Shown here: piece after piece, positions 11,111 through 18,931 of the stretch
Layout of the letters: every line of letters starts with the position of its first letter
Numbering within the stretch: position 1 is the first letter of the stretch
Assembly: GCF_004005865.1 (NCBI RefSeq)
Contig: NZ_SACN01000001.1
Span: forward strand, 2,976,001 to 3,040,000
Source of the DNA: Sphingomonas crocodyli
GTDB taxonomy: Bacteria; Pseudomonadota; Alphaproteobacteria; Sphingomonadales; Sphingomonadaceae
Direction of reading: 5' to 3'
Length of the DNA stretch: 64,000 nt
Notes under the pieces: model-generated
Databases searched by the model: none
Seen by the model: the letters and a program-made list of their open reading frames with translations, nothing else
Told to the model about the DNA's origin: nothing
Translations under genes and position numbers: made by a program

Positions 11111-12078
11111 CGTACTGCCTTCAATGCGGCGCGCGTACCCCGCGCGCCCAACCACAATTTGACGGTGAGCGCATCGCCCACCAGCGCATCCACGTCCACC
11201 AGCGAAAGCCCCGCCGCATCGAACCAGCCGCGCAGCTGATCATCGTCGAACCCCAATCGCGCATGCGCATCGCGGGTGCGAAGCTCCTCGCGATCATGCC
11301 TGGCGAAGTCGATGATCAGCAGGCGCCCGCCCTCGTCGAGCAGCCGCGCCGCCTCTGCGATCGCCGCCGCCGGCTGCTGCGCGAAATGCAGCACCTGATG
11401 GAGGATGACAACATCGGCCGCGCCGTCGCCCAGCGGCAGCGCATACATGTCGCCCTGCCGCAATTCGGCCTGCTCCAGCCCTTCCTCGGCGAACTTGGCG
11501 CGCGCGAGGCGGAGCATTTCGGGGCTGCGATCGATGCCCAAGGCTGTTTCCGCCGTCGGCCCCAGCAGCTCGATCATCCGCCCGGTGCCCGTGCCGATAT
11601 CGACCAGCCGGCCGACCGGTGCCGAATCGAGCATCTTCACGATCCGCGCCTCGACCTTGCTTTCGGGAACATGGAGCGACCGGATCGCATCCCATTCCTC
11701 GGCATGTTCGGCGAAATAGCGGGCGGCGGCGGAGGCGCGGTCGGCGCGAACGGCGGCCAGGCGCGCACGATCGGCGACCACCCAGGCATCCTCGCGATCG
11801 CCGCTCCACGCATCGAGCGCGGCGACCAGCGGCGCGACGCGATCGGCCTCGCCCAGCCCCAGGAACACCCAGCTGCCTTCCTTGCGACGCTCGGTAAGCC
11901 CGGCATCGGCAAGGATCTTCACATGGCGCGAGACGCGCGGCTGGCTCTGCCCCAGAACCTGGGCCAGTTCGCCGATCGACAACTCCATCGCGCGCAGCAG
12001 CTGAAAGATGCGCAGGCGGGTAGGATCGGCCAGTGCACGGAAGATCGCGGATGCATCTGAGGCCATATATGCAGACAT
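11107..12078 (-). CDS. ArsR-family regulator fused to a SAM-dependent methyltransferase domain (SahR-like)
   Basis: 323 residues. Residues ~5-95 form an ArsR winged helix ('IFRALADPTRLRIFQLLRAM', 'SQPRVSRHVKILADAGL'). A class I methyltransferase fold follows, with motif I 'VDIGTGTGRMIELLG' from about residue 155 and 'DVVILHQVLHFAQQP' later. Regulators of this layout next to met genes are known as SahR/SamR, sensing S-adenosylhomocysteine; that this domain senses and does not methylate is my inference. It heads a four-gene operon with metF and split metH. A perfect 7-bp inverted repeat at 12077-12092 overlaps the ATG at 12078 and lies just upstream of the alternative ATG at 12066 ('MASDASAIF'), pointing to autoregulation. 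Neither start has a strong Shine-Dalgarno. Confidence 0.9.
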   Translation of the reverse strand: MSAYMASDASAIFRALADPTRLRIFQLLRAMELSIGELAQVLGQSQPRVSRHVKILADAGLTERRKEGSWVFLGLGEADRVAPLVAALDAWSGDREDAWVVADRARLAAVRADRASAAARYFAEHAEEWDAIRSLHVPESKVEARIVKMLDSAPVGRLVDIGTGTGRMIELLGPTAETALGIDRSPEMLRLARAKFAEEGLEQAELRQGDMYALPLGDGAADVVILHQVLHFAQQPAAAIAEAARLLDEGGRLLIIDFARHDREELRTRDAHARLGFDDDQLRGWFDAAGLSLVDVDALVGDALTVKLWLGARGTRAALKAVR

Positions 12079-12092
12079 AAAGATGTCTTTAT
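12077..12092. promoter_or_regulatory. Palindromic operator, probable SahR-type site
   Basis: 'ATAAAGATGTCTTTAT' is a perfect inverted repeat of ATAAAGA with a 2-bp centre, set in an AT-rich pocket between the regulator gene (-) and mlaA (+). The shape and sequence resemble the ATAAAG-n-CTTTAT motif I associate with SahR regulators of methionine-cycle genes; the match is from memory. Its position over the regulator's start suits autorepression of the met operon. Confidence 0.65.
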
Positions 12093-12168
12093 ATGCGGTC
12101 AAGGGAACTTGCGATCGGCTTATGAGTATGACAGGCGCGTAAATACGCACAAAGGGGACATTTTCCGC

Positions 12169-13098
12169 ATGCGCCGCACGGCCCAGATCTTCTCCGCGTT
12201 GGCGCTCGTCGCCGCGCTTCCCGCCTGCACCACCACCCAGGTCGGTGAGCACCGCCTGGCCGAACGCGACCCGCTGGAAGGCCTGAATCGCGGCGTGTGG
12301 GGTTTCAATCGTGGCGCCGACAAGGTGGTGATCAAGCCCGTGACGACAGTCTATCGTGCCGTGGTGCCGAAGCCGGGCCGCGACGGCGTGCGCAACTTCT
12401 TCAACAATGTCAGCGAGCCGTTCAGCTTCATCAACAACATCCTGCAGGGCAAGTTCGATAGGGCCGCACGCAATTTCGGCCGCTTCCTGGTGAACACCAC
12501 CGCGGGCGTCGGCGGTCTGTTCGACGTCGCGACCCGCGCGAAGATCCAGCCTGCGCCCGAAGATTTCGGCCAGACGCTCGCCGCCTGGGGCGCCAATGGC
12601 GGCCCCTATCTGATGCTGCCGCTGTTCGGCCCGTCGACGCTACGTGACGGCGTGGGCACCGGCGTGGGCTGGTTCGCGGACCCGTACAGCGTGTGCCGGC
12701 GCGAATGCGGGCTGCCGCAGGAAGTGCGTTACGGCCTGATCGCCGCGACCGTGATCGACGCGCGCAATTCGATGATCGAGAGTGGCGCGGACAATTTCCT
12801 CGAGAGCGCGCTCGATCCTTATGCTGCGGCGCGGTCGGCCTATTTGCAGCGGCGACAGGCGCAGATCCTCAATCTGGACGGCGCCGGCCCCGGCGCGGAC
12901 GATACCGCCGCGACCGACGGCGTAGCCAACCCGTCAGGGGCCAGCCCCGCGATGGGAGTCGACGAGGATGCCGGGATTCCGGCCTCCGATGCGACTTCGG
13001 CCGCCGATGCCGATGCGGGCATCCCGCCGGCCGAAGCCACGCCTGCGCCCGCACCCCAGCCGGCCACGCCCGAGACCCCGGCCCCGCAGCCTCAATAA
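12169..13098 (+). CDS. mlaA: MlaA (VacJ) family outer-membrane lipoprotein
   Basis: 309 residues from the ATG at 12169, preceded by 'AAAGGGGAC'. A signal peptide ends in lipobox 'LPAC'. The body has the family features 'DPLEGLNRGVWGFNRGADK', 'RNFFNNVSEPFSFINNILQG' and 'DFGQTLAAWGANGGPYLMLP'. MlaA sits in the outer membrane with a porin and removes mislocalised phospholipids from the outer leaflet for the MlaC/MlaFEDB return system. The last ~75 residues are low-complexity Ala/Pro/Asp, an extension often seen in alphaproteobacterial homologues. The expected partner mlaC does not follow; a small lipoprotein gene does. Confidence 0.95.
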   Translation: MRRTAQIFSALALVAALPACTTTQVGEHRLAERDPLEGLNRGVWGFNRGADKVVIKPVTTVYRAVVPKPGRDGVRNFFNNVSEPFSFINNILQGKFDRAARNFGRFLVNTTAGVGGLFDVATRAKIQPAPEDFGQTLAAWGANGGPYLMLPLFGPSTLRDGVGTGVGWFADPYSVCRRECGLPQEVRYGLIAATVIDARNSMIESGADNFLESALDPYAAARSAYLQRRQAQILNLDGAGPGADDTAATDGVANPSGASPAMGVDEDAGIPASDATSAADADAGIPPAEATPAPAPQPATPETPAPQPQ

Positions 13099-13234
13099 CT
13101 ACCGGAACAAGAGACATTGCATCGCACACAGCATGCAGGTAAGAAGGTCGTCGCCTGTTTCGGGGGGAAACAAGCCTGAACGGGATTGGGACCGTTCACG
13201 CCACTGATTTTGAAAACTTCCGGAGATTCCGATC

Positions 13235-13426
13235 ATGAAGAAGATCGTTGCCCTTTCGCTGATCGCCGCTGCGTCGCTTTCGGTCGCCGCTTGCAAGAAG
13301 ACCGAAGCCCCGGTCGCCAACGACACCAACGTCGTCGAGAACTCGACCGAAGTCGTCGAAGACTCGAACGCGGCGATGGCCGACACCAACGCTGTCGCGG
13401 TGGACAACGCTTCGAACGCGATGTGA
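13235..13426 (+). CDS. Small lipoprotein of unknown function
   Basis: 63 residues. The signal peptide 'MKKIVALSLIAAASLSVAAC' ends in a lipobox with the cysteine at residue 20. The mature part has 'KKTE' next to the cysteine and is then rich in Asn, Asp, Val and Ala with no other cysteine. 'CCGGAG' lies upstream of the ATG and a strong intrinsic terminator follows at 13467-13502, so this is a genuine, well-delimited gene. It is entericidin-sized but I cannot assign it to that family. The lysines after the cysteine are compatible with outer-membrane targeting. Confidence 0.85.
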   Translation: MKKIVALSLIAAASLSVAACKKTEAPVANDTNVVENSTEVVEDSNAAMADTNAVAVDNASNAM

Positions 13427-13466
13427 TCTCGCTGGCGCCGCCTCGCGCGGCGCCGGAAGATTTGGG

Positions 13467-13502
13467 AAAGGGCCGCGCCTCCGGGCGCGGCCCTTTTCTT
13501 TT
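13467..13502 (+). terminator. Intrinsic terminator after the small lipoprotein
   Basis: A perfect 13-bp stem with arms at 13467-13479 and 13484-13496 and a 4-base loop (TCCG). The right arm runs into TTTTCTTTT. It is the best rho-independent terminator in the window. Confidence 0.92.
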
Positions 13503-13514
13503 GGTCTGGTGAAG

Positions 13515-13637
13515 ATCCTCCCCGGCGCGGGGAGGTGGCGCCGAAGGCGACGGAGGGGGCTGGCCACAAGCGGCTCGCTTTGCCTCCCGCCCCCTCCACC
13601 GCTTCGCGGTCCCCCTCCCCGTTCCGGGGAGGATTTT
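13515..13637. repeat. Dispersed palindromic repeat, family A, copy 2
   Basis: Nearly the same sequence as 5197-5317, including the 'GGCGCCGAAGGCGACGGAGG' block, 'CTGGCCACAAGCGG' and the closing 'CCCCGTTCCGGGGAGGATTT'. It ends four bases before the stop codon of the leftward acid phosphatase gene. Confidence 0.8.
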
Positions 13638-13640
13638 AGA

Positions 13641-14426
13641 TCACCGCATCACCGGCTGGCTGACGAGCAGCGCCTCGTTCGAACAGGCGGCGCCGTCGGT
13701 GATGGGTGCGCTTTTGGCCAGCGCGGTCAGTTCCGCGCGTGAGGCGATGACTGCATCGTCATAGGCTCGCTCGGTCCGCACCACGTCCAGCACCGAACTC
13801 GCCGCCATCCGCCCCGCCTCGATCGCGCTGGCGTTATGCGATCCGCACACCACCCGGCTTTCGCCAAAGGCCCGCGCCCGCGCCAGGATCGGCGCGGCCT
13901 GCTTGTGCAGCACCTCGGCCAGGATCAGCCCCCACGTCCAGCCGCGCGTCGCATGGCCCGACGGGTAATCATAAGAGCGCGCAAGATTCGCGACCGGCTC
14001 GCACACCTCGCCCTGATCGATCTGGAACGGCCGCTGGCGGCGGTAGAACGCCTTGACCTTGCCGACCGCCTCCTCCGCATCGATCGTCGCCTTCTCGATC
14101 AGTGCGGCGGTCTTCGGTGCGGTCTGCGGCGTCATGCGGATGCCCGCTGCGCAGCTGAAATCGCGCATCATCGCCGCGCTGTCGCCCGCCAGATCGTTGA
14201 CCGCCATGTCCCAGCGCGGCGTTCCTTTCAGCGCACGGGTGAGCTTGAAGATCTCGCGATCGGCAACCCCGCGCGGCTCATCCTTGATCGGGGCCGGCGG
14301 CAGGACGTCGATCAGGTCGAAATAGCCGCTCGGCAGGAAGCCCTTCGGCCCCGCATCCTGCGCGACCACAACCATCGGTATCGCGGCCAGCGCAGCCGCC
14401 GCGCCGCCGATCATCCAGCCCTTCAT
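13641..14426 (-). CDS. Class A (PhoN-type) acid phosphatase, PAP2 superfamily, secreted
   Basis: 261 residues from the ATG at 14426, with a signal peptide ending 'VVVAQDA'. The three phosphatase motifs are present in order: 'KAFYRRQRP', 'YPSGHATRGW' (about residue 155) and 'SRVVCGSHNASAIEAGR' (about residues 183-199). These make a vanadium-haloperoxidase-like active site in which the histidine forms the phospho-intermediate. The aspartate that usually follows the last histidine by four positions is alanine here. Periplasmic release of phosphate from organic monoesters is the likely role. The gene stands alone between two copies of the palindromic repeat. A longer reading from 14624 would translate the repeat and is rejected. 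Confidence 0.9.
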   Translation of the reverse strand: MKGWMIGGAAAALAAIPMVVVAQDAGPKGFLPSGYFDLIDVLPPAPIKDEPRGVADREIFKLTRALKGTPRWDMAVNDLAGDSAAMMRDFSCAAGIRMTPQTAPKTAALIEKATIDAEEAVGKVKAFYRRQRPFQIDQGEVCEPVANLARSYDYPSGHATRGWTWGLILAEVLHKQAAPILARARAFGESRVVCGSHNASAIEAGRMAASSVLDVVRTERAYDDAVIASRAELTALAKSAPITDGAACSNEALLVSQPVMR

Positions 14427-14488
14427 TGATCTCTCCCCTGTTGCCGGCGCAGACTGCGCGCGGGCGCGGCCTCTGGTCAACGCCATAG

Positions 14489-14622
14489 ATCCTCCCCCGG
14501 AGGGGGAGGGGGACCGCCCGAAGGGTGGTGGAGGGGTAGTTGCCACAAACGGGCCGATCGCTGGTGGAGAATACCCCTCCACCAGCTGCGCTGGTCCCCC
14601 TCCCCCTCCGGGGGAGGATTTC
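14489..14622. repeat. Dispersed palindromic repeat, family A variant, copy 3
   Basis: Same termini as the other copies ('ATCCTCCCCC' on the left, 'GGGGGAGGATTT' on the right). The interior is different: 'CCGCCCGAAGGGTGGTGGAG' and 'CCACCAGCTGCGCTGGT' replace the central blocks of copies 1 and 2, so it is a subfamily. It directly follows the exopolysaccharide kinase gene and may act as its transcript end. Confidence 0.75.
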
Positions 14623-14624
14623 AA

Positions 14625-15413
14625 TCAGCCCTTCGAATAATATTCGGCGTAGGCGCGGTCGGGACGATAGCTGTAGCCATAATCGTCCGAGACCAGGGTG
14701 GTGTCGTAGCGGTTGAGCACGGTGCCGATGCACGGCGCGGGCGACAGCAGGCGGAAACTGTCGCGCACCTGCTTGCGGGTGGTGACGCCATCCTCGACGA
14801 TCATCAGATAGGCGTCGATCTTCTGCGAGATCACGACCGCATCGTCATTGGCGAAGACCGGCGGCAGATCGCAGATGCAGATCGTGTTGTCGGGCAGCTG
14901 GCGCATCGCGGCGATCAGCGCGTCCATCCGCGCGGAGCCGACCAGTTCGTCCGACGCGGCATCGTTCGGATAGCTGGGGAAGATCGTCAACTGTTCGCCC
15001 TCGATCGTGCGCGCCACCTGCTGCAGATCCGAGATCGTACCGTCTAGGAAGTGCGAGATGCCGAACTTGCCCGACAGCGCGAAATTCTGCGCGATCGTCG
15101 AACGCCGCAGGTCGAAGTCGAACAGATAGGTGTGAAGCTCGGGCTGGCGCGCCAGCGAGGCCGCAAGGTTCGACGCGACGAACGACTTGCCAACGCGCGG
15201 CGCGGGCGAGGTCACGCCGATCAGCTTCCACCCCTTGGCCTTCGCGATGCGCAGCACCTGCGCGCGCAGCAGATTGAACGGGCGCGAGCGGATATCGCGG
15301 CTGTCGAAGCCATAGACGCCATTCTTGCGCAGCCGTTCGAACGCCGAGGGGCGTCCGGCGGAGCCGACCACCGGAAAGACGGGTTCGTCACGCTGCGCGG
15401 GTTCGTAGCTCAT
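14625..15413 (-). CDS. Exopolysaccharide tyrosine-kinase-like ATPase (CpsD/CapB, GelE/SpsE-like)
   Basis: 262 residues. A P-loop reads 'GVTSPAPRVGKSFVASNLA' (about residues 66-84), a second Walker A' aspartate pair 'LFDFDLRRST' follows, then 'CICDLPPVFANDDAV' as Walker B. The C-terminal end is a tyrosine cluster ('DDYGYSYRPDRAYAEYYSKG') typical of bacterial tyrosine autokinases that regulate polymer length. The membrane activator is the separate Wzz-like protein encoded upstream, whose stop overlaps this ATG by 4 bp (15410-15413). The pair matches gelC/gelE of sphingan producers in layout. The P-loop has 'APRVGKS' where 'GEGKS/T' is usual, so kinase activity should not be taken for granted. 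Confidence 0.9.
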   Translation of the reverse strand: MSYEPAQRDEPVFPVVGSAGRPSAFERLRKNGVYGFDSRDIRSRPFNLLRAQVLRIAKAKGWKLIGVTSPAPRVGKSFVASNLAASLARQPELHTYLFDFDLRRSTIAQNFALSGKFGISHFLDGTISDLQQVARTIEGEQLTIFPSYPNDAASDELVGSARMDALIAAMRQLPDNTICICDLPPVFANDDAVVISQKIDAYLMIVEDGVTTRKQVRDSFRLLSPAPCIGTVLNRYDTTLVSDDYGYSYRPDRAYAEYYSKG

Positions 15414-16861
15414 GCGGTCGCGCGATCCTTACGCTTGAACAGCTGCCACCAGCGCCGCTTGGGCGCCGACGAACGGCCATTGCCCTTGATCGTAGGTATC
15501 ACGACCAGCGGCCCGACCCCCAACAGATTCTGGAGCGACGCCGTTCCCCGGATCGGGCGCATGAACAATTCGATCAGCAGCGCGAGCATCACGCCGCCGA
15601 ACGTGCCCAGCGCAATGCCGCCACCGATCAGCAGCGGGCGATTGGGCGAGGACGGGCGATCGGGCAAGGTCGGCGGATCGACGAGGACGAGGCGATCGCC
15701 GCGCTGCTCGATCTCCATCTTCTGCGCCGCTTCGGCCGCCATCAGGCTGGCCTGCACCTTGTCATAGCTCTGGCGGAAGCCATCGGCGCGGCCCTGAAGC
15801 TGGCGAAGCTGTTCCTCGATCAGCGGGGCGGACGCCTGCGCCGACATCGTCGCACTGGCGCGCGCATTTTCCGACGAACGCTGCGCATTCAGCGCCGCGA
15901 TCGCGCGGTTGTTGTCGGCGATCTGCTTGCTCGACAGCGCATTGGGCGTCGTCTTGGTCGCAACAGACTTCGCCAGCGCCCGCGCCTCGACCACGCGCTG
16001 CTCGGCCGCGATCACGTCGGGGTGATTGTCCGAATAGAGCGCCTTGGCGGCCGCCAGCTGCGCTTCGGCCTTGGCCAGATTGTCGTCGCCCGCGGTCGCC
16101 ATGCCGCTGGCTTTGGCCATCAGATCGGTATTTTCGCGCTGCAGCCCCGAAATCTGGATGTCGTAGCTGCTGGTGTTCGGCACGTAACCGCCCAGCCGCG
16201 AGAGCGCGAGGCCGTTGCGGCTCTTGATCTGTTCGATCTGCGCCTCGACCTCGGCCGCCTTGATCTGGATGCCCTGCGCCTGATCGCGCAGGAAATTGAC
16301 CGTGGCGTTCGCCTGTTCGTTCAGCTGGCTCGAATCGATGCGCAGCAGCCGCTGGGTGAACTCCTGCGTCACCGCCTGCGCCTTGGCGGCGTCGTCATAG
16401 GTGAAGCTGATCGCGAAGGCGATCGTGTTGGATCGGTTGCGCGCGGCCGGCGCAAAGTCCGACGCGACGGGGACGATATCGGTGTCCTTGCGCATCTTTT
16501 CGATGATCTGCGACAGCGGCTGGCTGCGCCGTTCATTGAGGTAGAGCGCGTTGTTCTGGATGATCTCGATCAGCTCGGGCCGGCTCAGCACCTGCTGTTT
16601 GATCTTGGCCAGCCGCTGATCGATCATGTCGCTGGCGGGCGAATTGGCAATGTCGTCGGGCAGATCCTTCGACTGCACAACGATCGTCGCCGACGATTGA
16701 TAGCGCGTCGGCAGCGCGAAGGCGAAGGCCAGGCCCGCAATCTCACACGCGAACATCGGCGCCAGCACGAACCATTTTCGCTGGATCAGGATCGACGGCA
16801 GATAGCCGAGGAGGCCCTCGTACAGCTCCTGATCGGCGTTGGGCAGGCCCGCTTCGGTCAT
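15410..16861 (-). CDS. Polysaccharide chain-length determinant (Wzz/GelC-like, GNVR domain)
   Basis: 483 residues from the ATG at 16861, which overlaps the preceding stop as TGATG. A first membrane helix ('FVLAPMFACEIAGLAFAFAL', ~30-50) is followed by a Wzz domain ('RYQSSATIVVQS'), a long periplasmic coiled-coil region (~150-400), the GNVR-type 'DPPTLPDRPSSPNRPL' and a second helix ('IALGTFGGVMLALLIELFM'). Such co-polymerases sit in the inner membrane, contact the outer-membrane exporter and set chain length. The cytoplasmic kinase domain is encoded separately downstream. An upstream extension to 17233 would lie inside the beta-barrel gene and is rejected. Confidence 0.92.
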   Translation of the reverse strand: MTEAGLPNADQELYEGLLGYLPSILIQRKWFVLAPMFACEIAGLAFAFALPTRYQSSATIVVQSKDLPDDIANSPASDMIDQRLAKIKQQVLSRPELIEIIQNNALYLNERRSQPLSQIIEKMRKDTDIVPVASDFAPAARNRSNTIAFAISFTYDDAAKAQAVTQEFTQRLLRIDSSQLNEQANATVNFLRDQAQGIQIKAAEVEAQIEQIKSRNGLALSRLGGYVPNTSSYDIQISGLQRENTDLMAKASGMATAGDDNLAKAEAQLAAAKALYSDNHPDVIAAEQRVVEARALAKSVATKTTPNALSSKQIADNNRAIAALNAQRSSENARASATMSAQASAPLIEEQLRQLQGRADGFRQSYDKVQASLMAAEAAQKMEIEQRGDRLVLVDPPTLPDRPSSPNRPLLIGGGIALGTFGGVMLALLIELFMRPIRGTASLQNLLGVGPLVVIPTIKGNGRSSAPKRRWWQLFKRKDRATA

Positions 16862-18075
16862 CAGGATCGCGGCAGGATCAGGGTGGCGCTGATTTCGCCG
16901 CCGACGTCGGCCTTGGTGTCGAAGCGGCTGTTGGTCACGCCGCCGCGATTGCCGAACACGTCGCGATAATGCGCATCGGCCCCGACGACGACATTCGGGA
17001 ACAGCTTGTAATCGAGGCCGCCCTGCACCGATGCGAACCGGCGCTTGCCGATGGCGAAGGCCTGGCTCTCGCTCTGCGAGAAGCTGCCGCCGCCGTTGAA
17101 GCCAAGCCGCTCGGTCAACTGCTGGTGCATGTTGAACGCCAGCTGGTCGCGCGTGACCGTGCCGCCGAAGCCGGATGCGCTCACCTGACGCGACGCCGAG
17201 AAGCAGAAATTGTTCACGCGGCCGCGATGGCAAAGATCGGCGGTACCGGCCCAGCCGGTATTGCGCTGATCGTTCCCTGCCCCCGGAATCTTCAGGTCGG
17301 TGAAGGAGACGCCCAAGGACGCATCGAAGGACCAGGTTTCGGAAAAGCTGGTCGAAAAGGTCACGTTCGGCTGCATCACCAGCGTGTCGAGGCCGGGCGT
17401 GTCGTAGCTGATATGATAGACGGTGCCGCTGACGCCGATCTTGGTCTTCTCGCTGATCGCGCGCTGATAGCCGACCGTGCCGCCCAGATTGTCCGAATCC
17501 GAACCGGCCACGCGGCCCGGAAAGCGCGTGAACGCCGCCGATGCATTGCCGGTGATCGTATCGCGCGGCGAGACCTGCCAGCTATAGCCGCCCGACGCCT
17601 GCAGCGTGTTGCTGCGCTGGCGCGTGCCGATCAGGTTGACGTCGGTATCGTCGATGGGCAGCGAACCCGGCGCGCCGGCAATGTCGTCATTGCCCTGGCC
17701 GATGATGCGGCTGTCGTAGCGCAGCCCGCCAAAGACATCGAGGGTGGGGCTGAGCTTCTGCTTGACGTCCAGTCCGCCGCCATAGCCGCTGACGCCGTCA
17801 TAATTGCGGAAATATTCGGTGCGGTCGTAATTGCCGCGCAGGACGACGCTGCCCTTTTCCGTCACCCATGTCAGCGACGGATCGATGCTGCCCGTGACCG
17901 ATCCGGACGCCAGGTCATTGCCCGCCGACAGAAACGGATTGCTCGAATAGCCCAGCCGGACCGACGTTTCGACGGCCGCCTTCACGTTCGCGGCCATTGC
18001 CGGCGTCGCAAGCCCCGCCAGTGCCACCACGATCGCGGCAGCGCCCGTCCGATATGCCCCCATCGTCATCATCAT
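16861..18075 (-). CDS. Outer-membrane beta-barrel protein of the exopolysaccharide operon (GelF/SpsF-like)
   Basis: 404 residues with a signal peptide ending 'TPAMAANVKA'. The mature chain shows alternating hydrophobic/polar strands with many aromatic ends ('SLTWVTEKGSVVLRGNYD', 'GFNGGGSFSQSESQAFAIG') and ends in a short hydrophobic strand ('GGEISATLILPRS'). This fits a beta-barrel that accompanies the Wza-like exporter in sphingan-type clusters. Its start overlaps the exporter's stop by 4 bp (18072-18075) and its TGA overlaps the next ATG. Four successive methionine codons lie within the first five codons, so the exact start is uncertain by a few residues. Confidence 0.85.
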   Translation of the reverse strand: MMMTMGAYRTGAAAIVVALAGLATPAMAANVKAAVETSVRLGYSSNPFLSAGNDLASGSVTGSIDPSLTWVTEKGSVVLRGNYDRTEYFRNYDGVSGYGGGLDVKQKLSPTLDVFGGLRYDSRIIGQGNDDIAGAPGSLPIDDTDVNLIGTRQRSNTLQASGGYSWQVSPRDTITGNASAAFTRFPGRVAGSDSDNLGGTVGYQRAISEKTKIGVSGTVYHISYDTPGLDTLVMQPNVTFSTSFSETWSFDASLGVSFTDLKIPGAGNDQRNTGWAGTADLCHRGRVNNFCFSASRQVSASGFGGTVTRDQLAFNMHQQLTERLGFNGGGSFSQSESQAFAIGKRRFASVQGGLDYKLFPNVVVGADAHYRDVFGNRGGVTNSRFDTKADVGGEISATLILPRS

Positions 18076-18716
18076 GGAACGACCACCACATCCCCGCTCT
18101 GAAGCTCGACAAGACCGCTCTGGAGATCCGCCTGCGTGGGCGATCCCTTCATCGCGCTGTCGAGCTTGACGTCGATCACCGTGAGCTGCGCACCGCGCTT
18201 ACGGTAGATCTTGACCTTGGAAAGATCCGCGAACTCGGTCGGGCCGCCGGCGACGCTGACCGCTTCGAGGACGTTCATATAATGGCCGGGCGTGAAGCTG
18301 CCCGGCGCCTTGACGCGGCCGGCCACCGAAAAGCTCAGGCCCGCAGGGTTCTTCACCGCCACGGTGACGCGCGGCACGCCGTTGCGATACTGATCCGCCA
18401 GCCCTGCGGTGATCACGGTTTCCAGATCGGACGGCAGCTTGTTCAGCGCATCGATCCGGCCGACCAGCGGGAAGGAGACGCTGCCGTCGGGCAGCACCTT
18501 CAACGCGCGCTGGAGCCGTTCGTCGCCCCACACATAGACTTCGATCTCGTCACCCGGATTGATGCGATAGGGCTTCAAGGGGGACGGCGCGACGGGCGCA
18601 TCCGACACGGCGGCGACCGCCGCGCTGGTCTGCGCGAGCGCGGGCGCGGCCGAAAGCCCCGCCAGCATCGCTGCAAAGATCGCCCCAACCACCGGCTTAC
18701 GCATCACACACATCAT
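18072..18716 (-). CDS. Polysaccharide export protein, Wza family (GelD/SpsD-like)
   Basis: 214 residues from the ATG at 18716; ATGs at 18713 and 18704 ('MRKPVVGAIFAAMLAG') are also possible. A signal peptide ends near 'PALAQ' and there is no lipobox cysteine. The 'YRINPGDEIEVYVWGDERLQ' motif opens the Poly_export domain, then 'LPDGSVSFPLVGRI', and a SLBB-like domain 'FSVAGRVKAPGSF' with 'VAGGPTEFADLSKVKIYRK'. Wza-type proteins form the outer-membrane/periplasmic channel for exopolysaccharide. It is first in the four-gene operon; 215 bp of non-coding DNA up to the tRNA gene should hold the promoter, but I cannot identify one with confidence. Confidence 0.92.
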   Translation of the reverse strand: MMCVMRKPVVGAIFAAMLAGLSAAPALAQTSAAVAAVSDAPVAPSPLKPYRINPGDEIEVYVWGDERLQRALKVLPDGSVSFPLVGRIDALNKLPSDLETVITAGLADQYRNGVPRVTVAVKNPAGLSFSVAGRVKAPGSFTPGHYMNVLEAVSVAGGPTEFADLSKVKIYRKRGAQLTVIDVKLDSAMKGSPTQADLQSGLVELQSGDVVVVP

Positions 18717-18931
18717 CCCGCTGCTCGTGTCCCGGCAGCCGTCCCATAAGGGGACATCGCCGGAACCCAATCCCACGTTCCATTTCCGTCTGCCTGAAAA
18801 GGCTGCTGTCGCAAAACGGAAAAACGGCGCGGGAGCCTGCCATTTAGCAAAGGATTGTTAATTCCGGGTTGATGCAACCCGATGGGCACATTTTCAGCGC
18901 CGAAGCGGGTAAAAATCGAGTGATGCGGCGC

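Noticed and set aside
14427..14624. N-terminal extension of the acid phosphatase through the palindromic repeat
   Set aside because: The extra ~66 residues would be the translation of the repeat. The ATG at 14426 starts a proper signal peptide.
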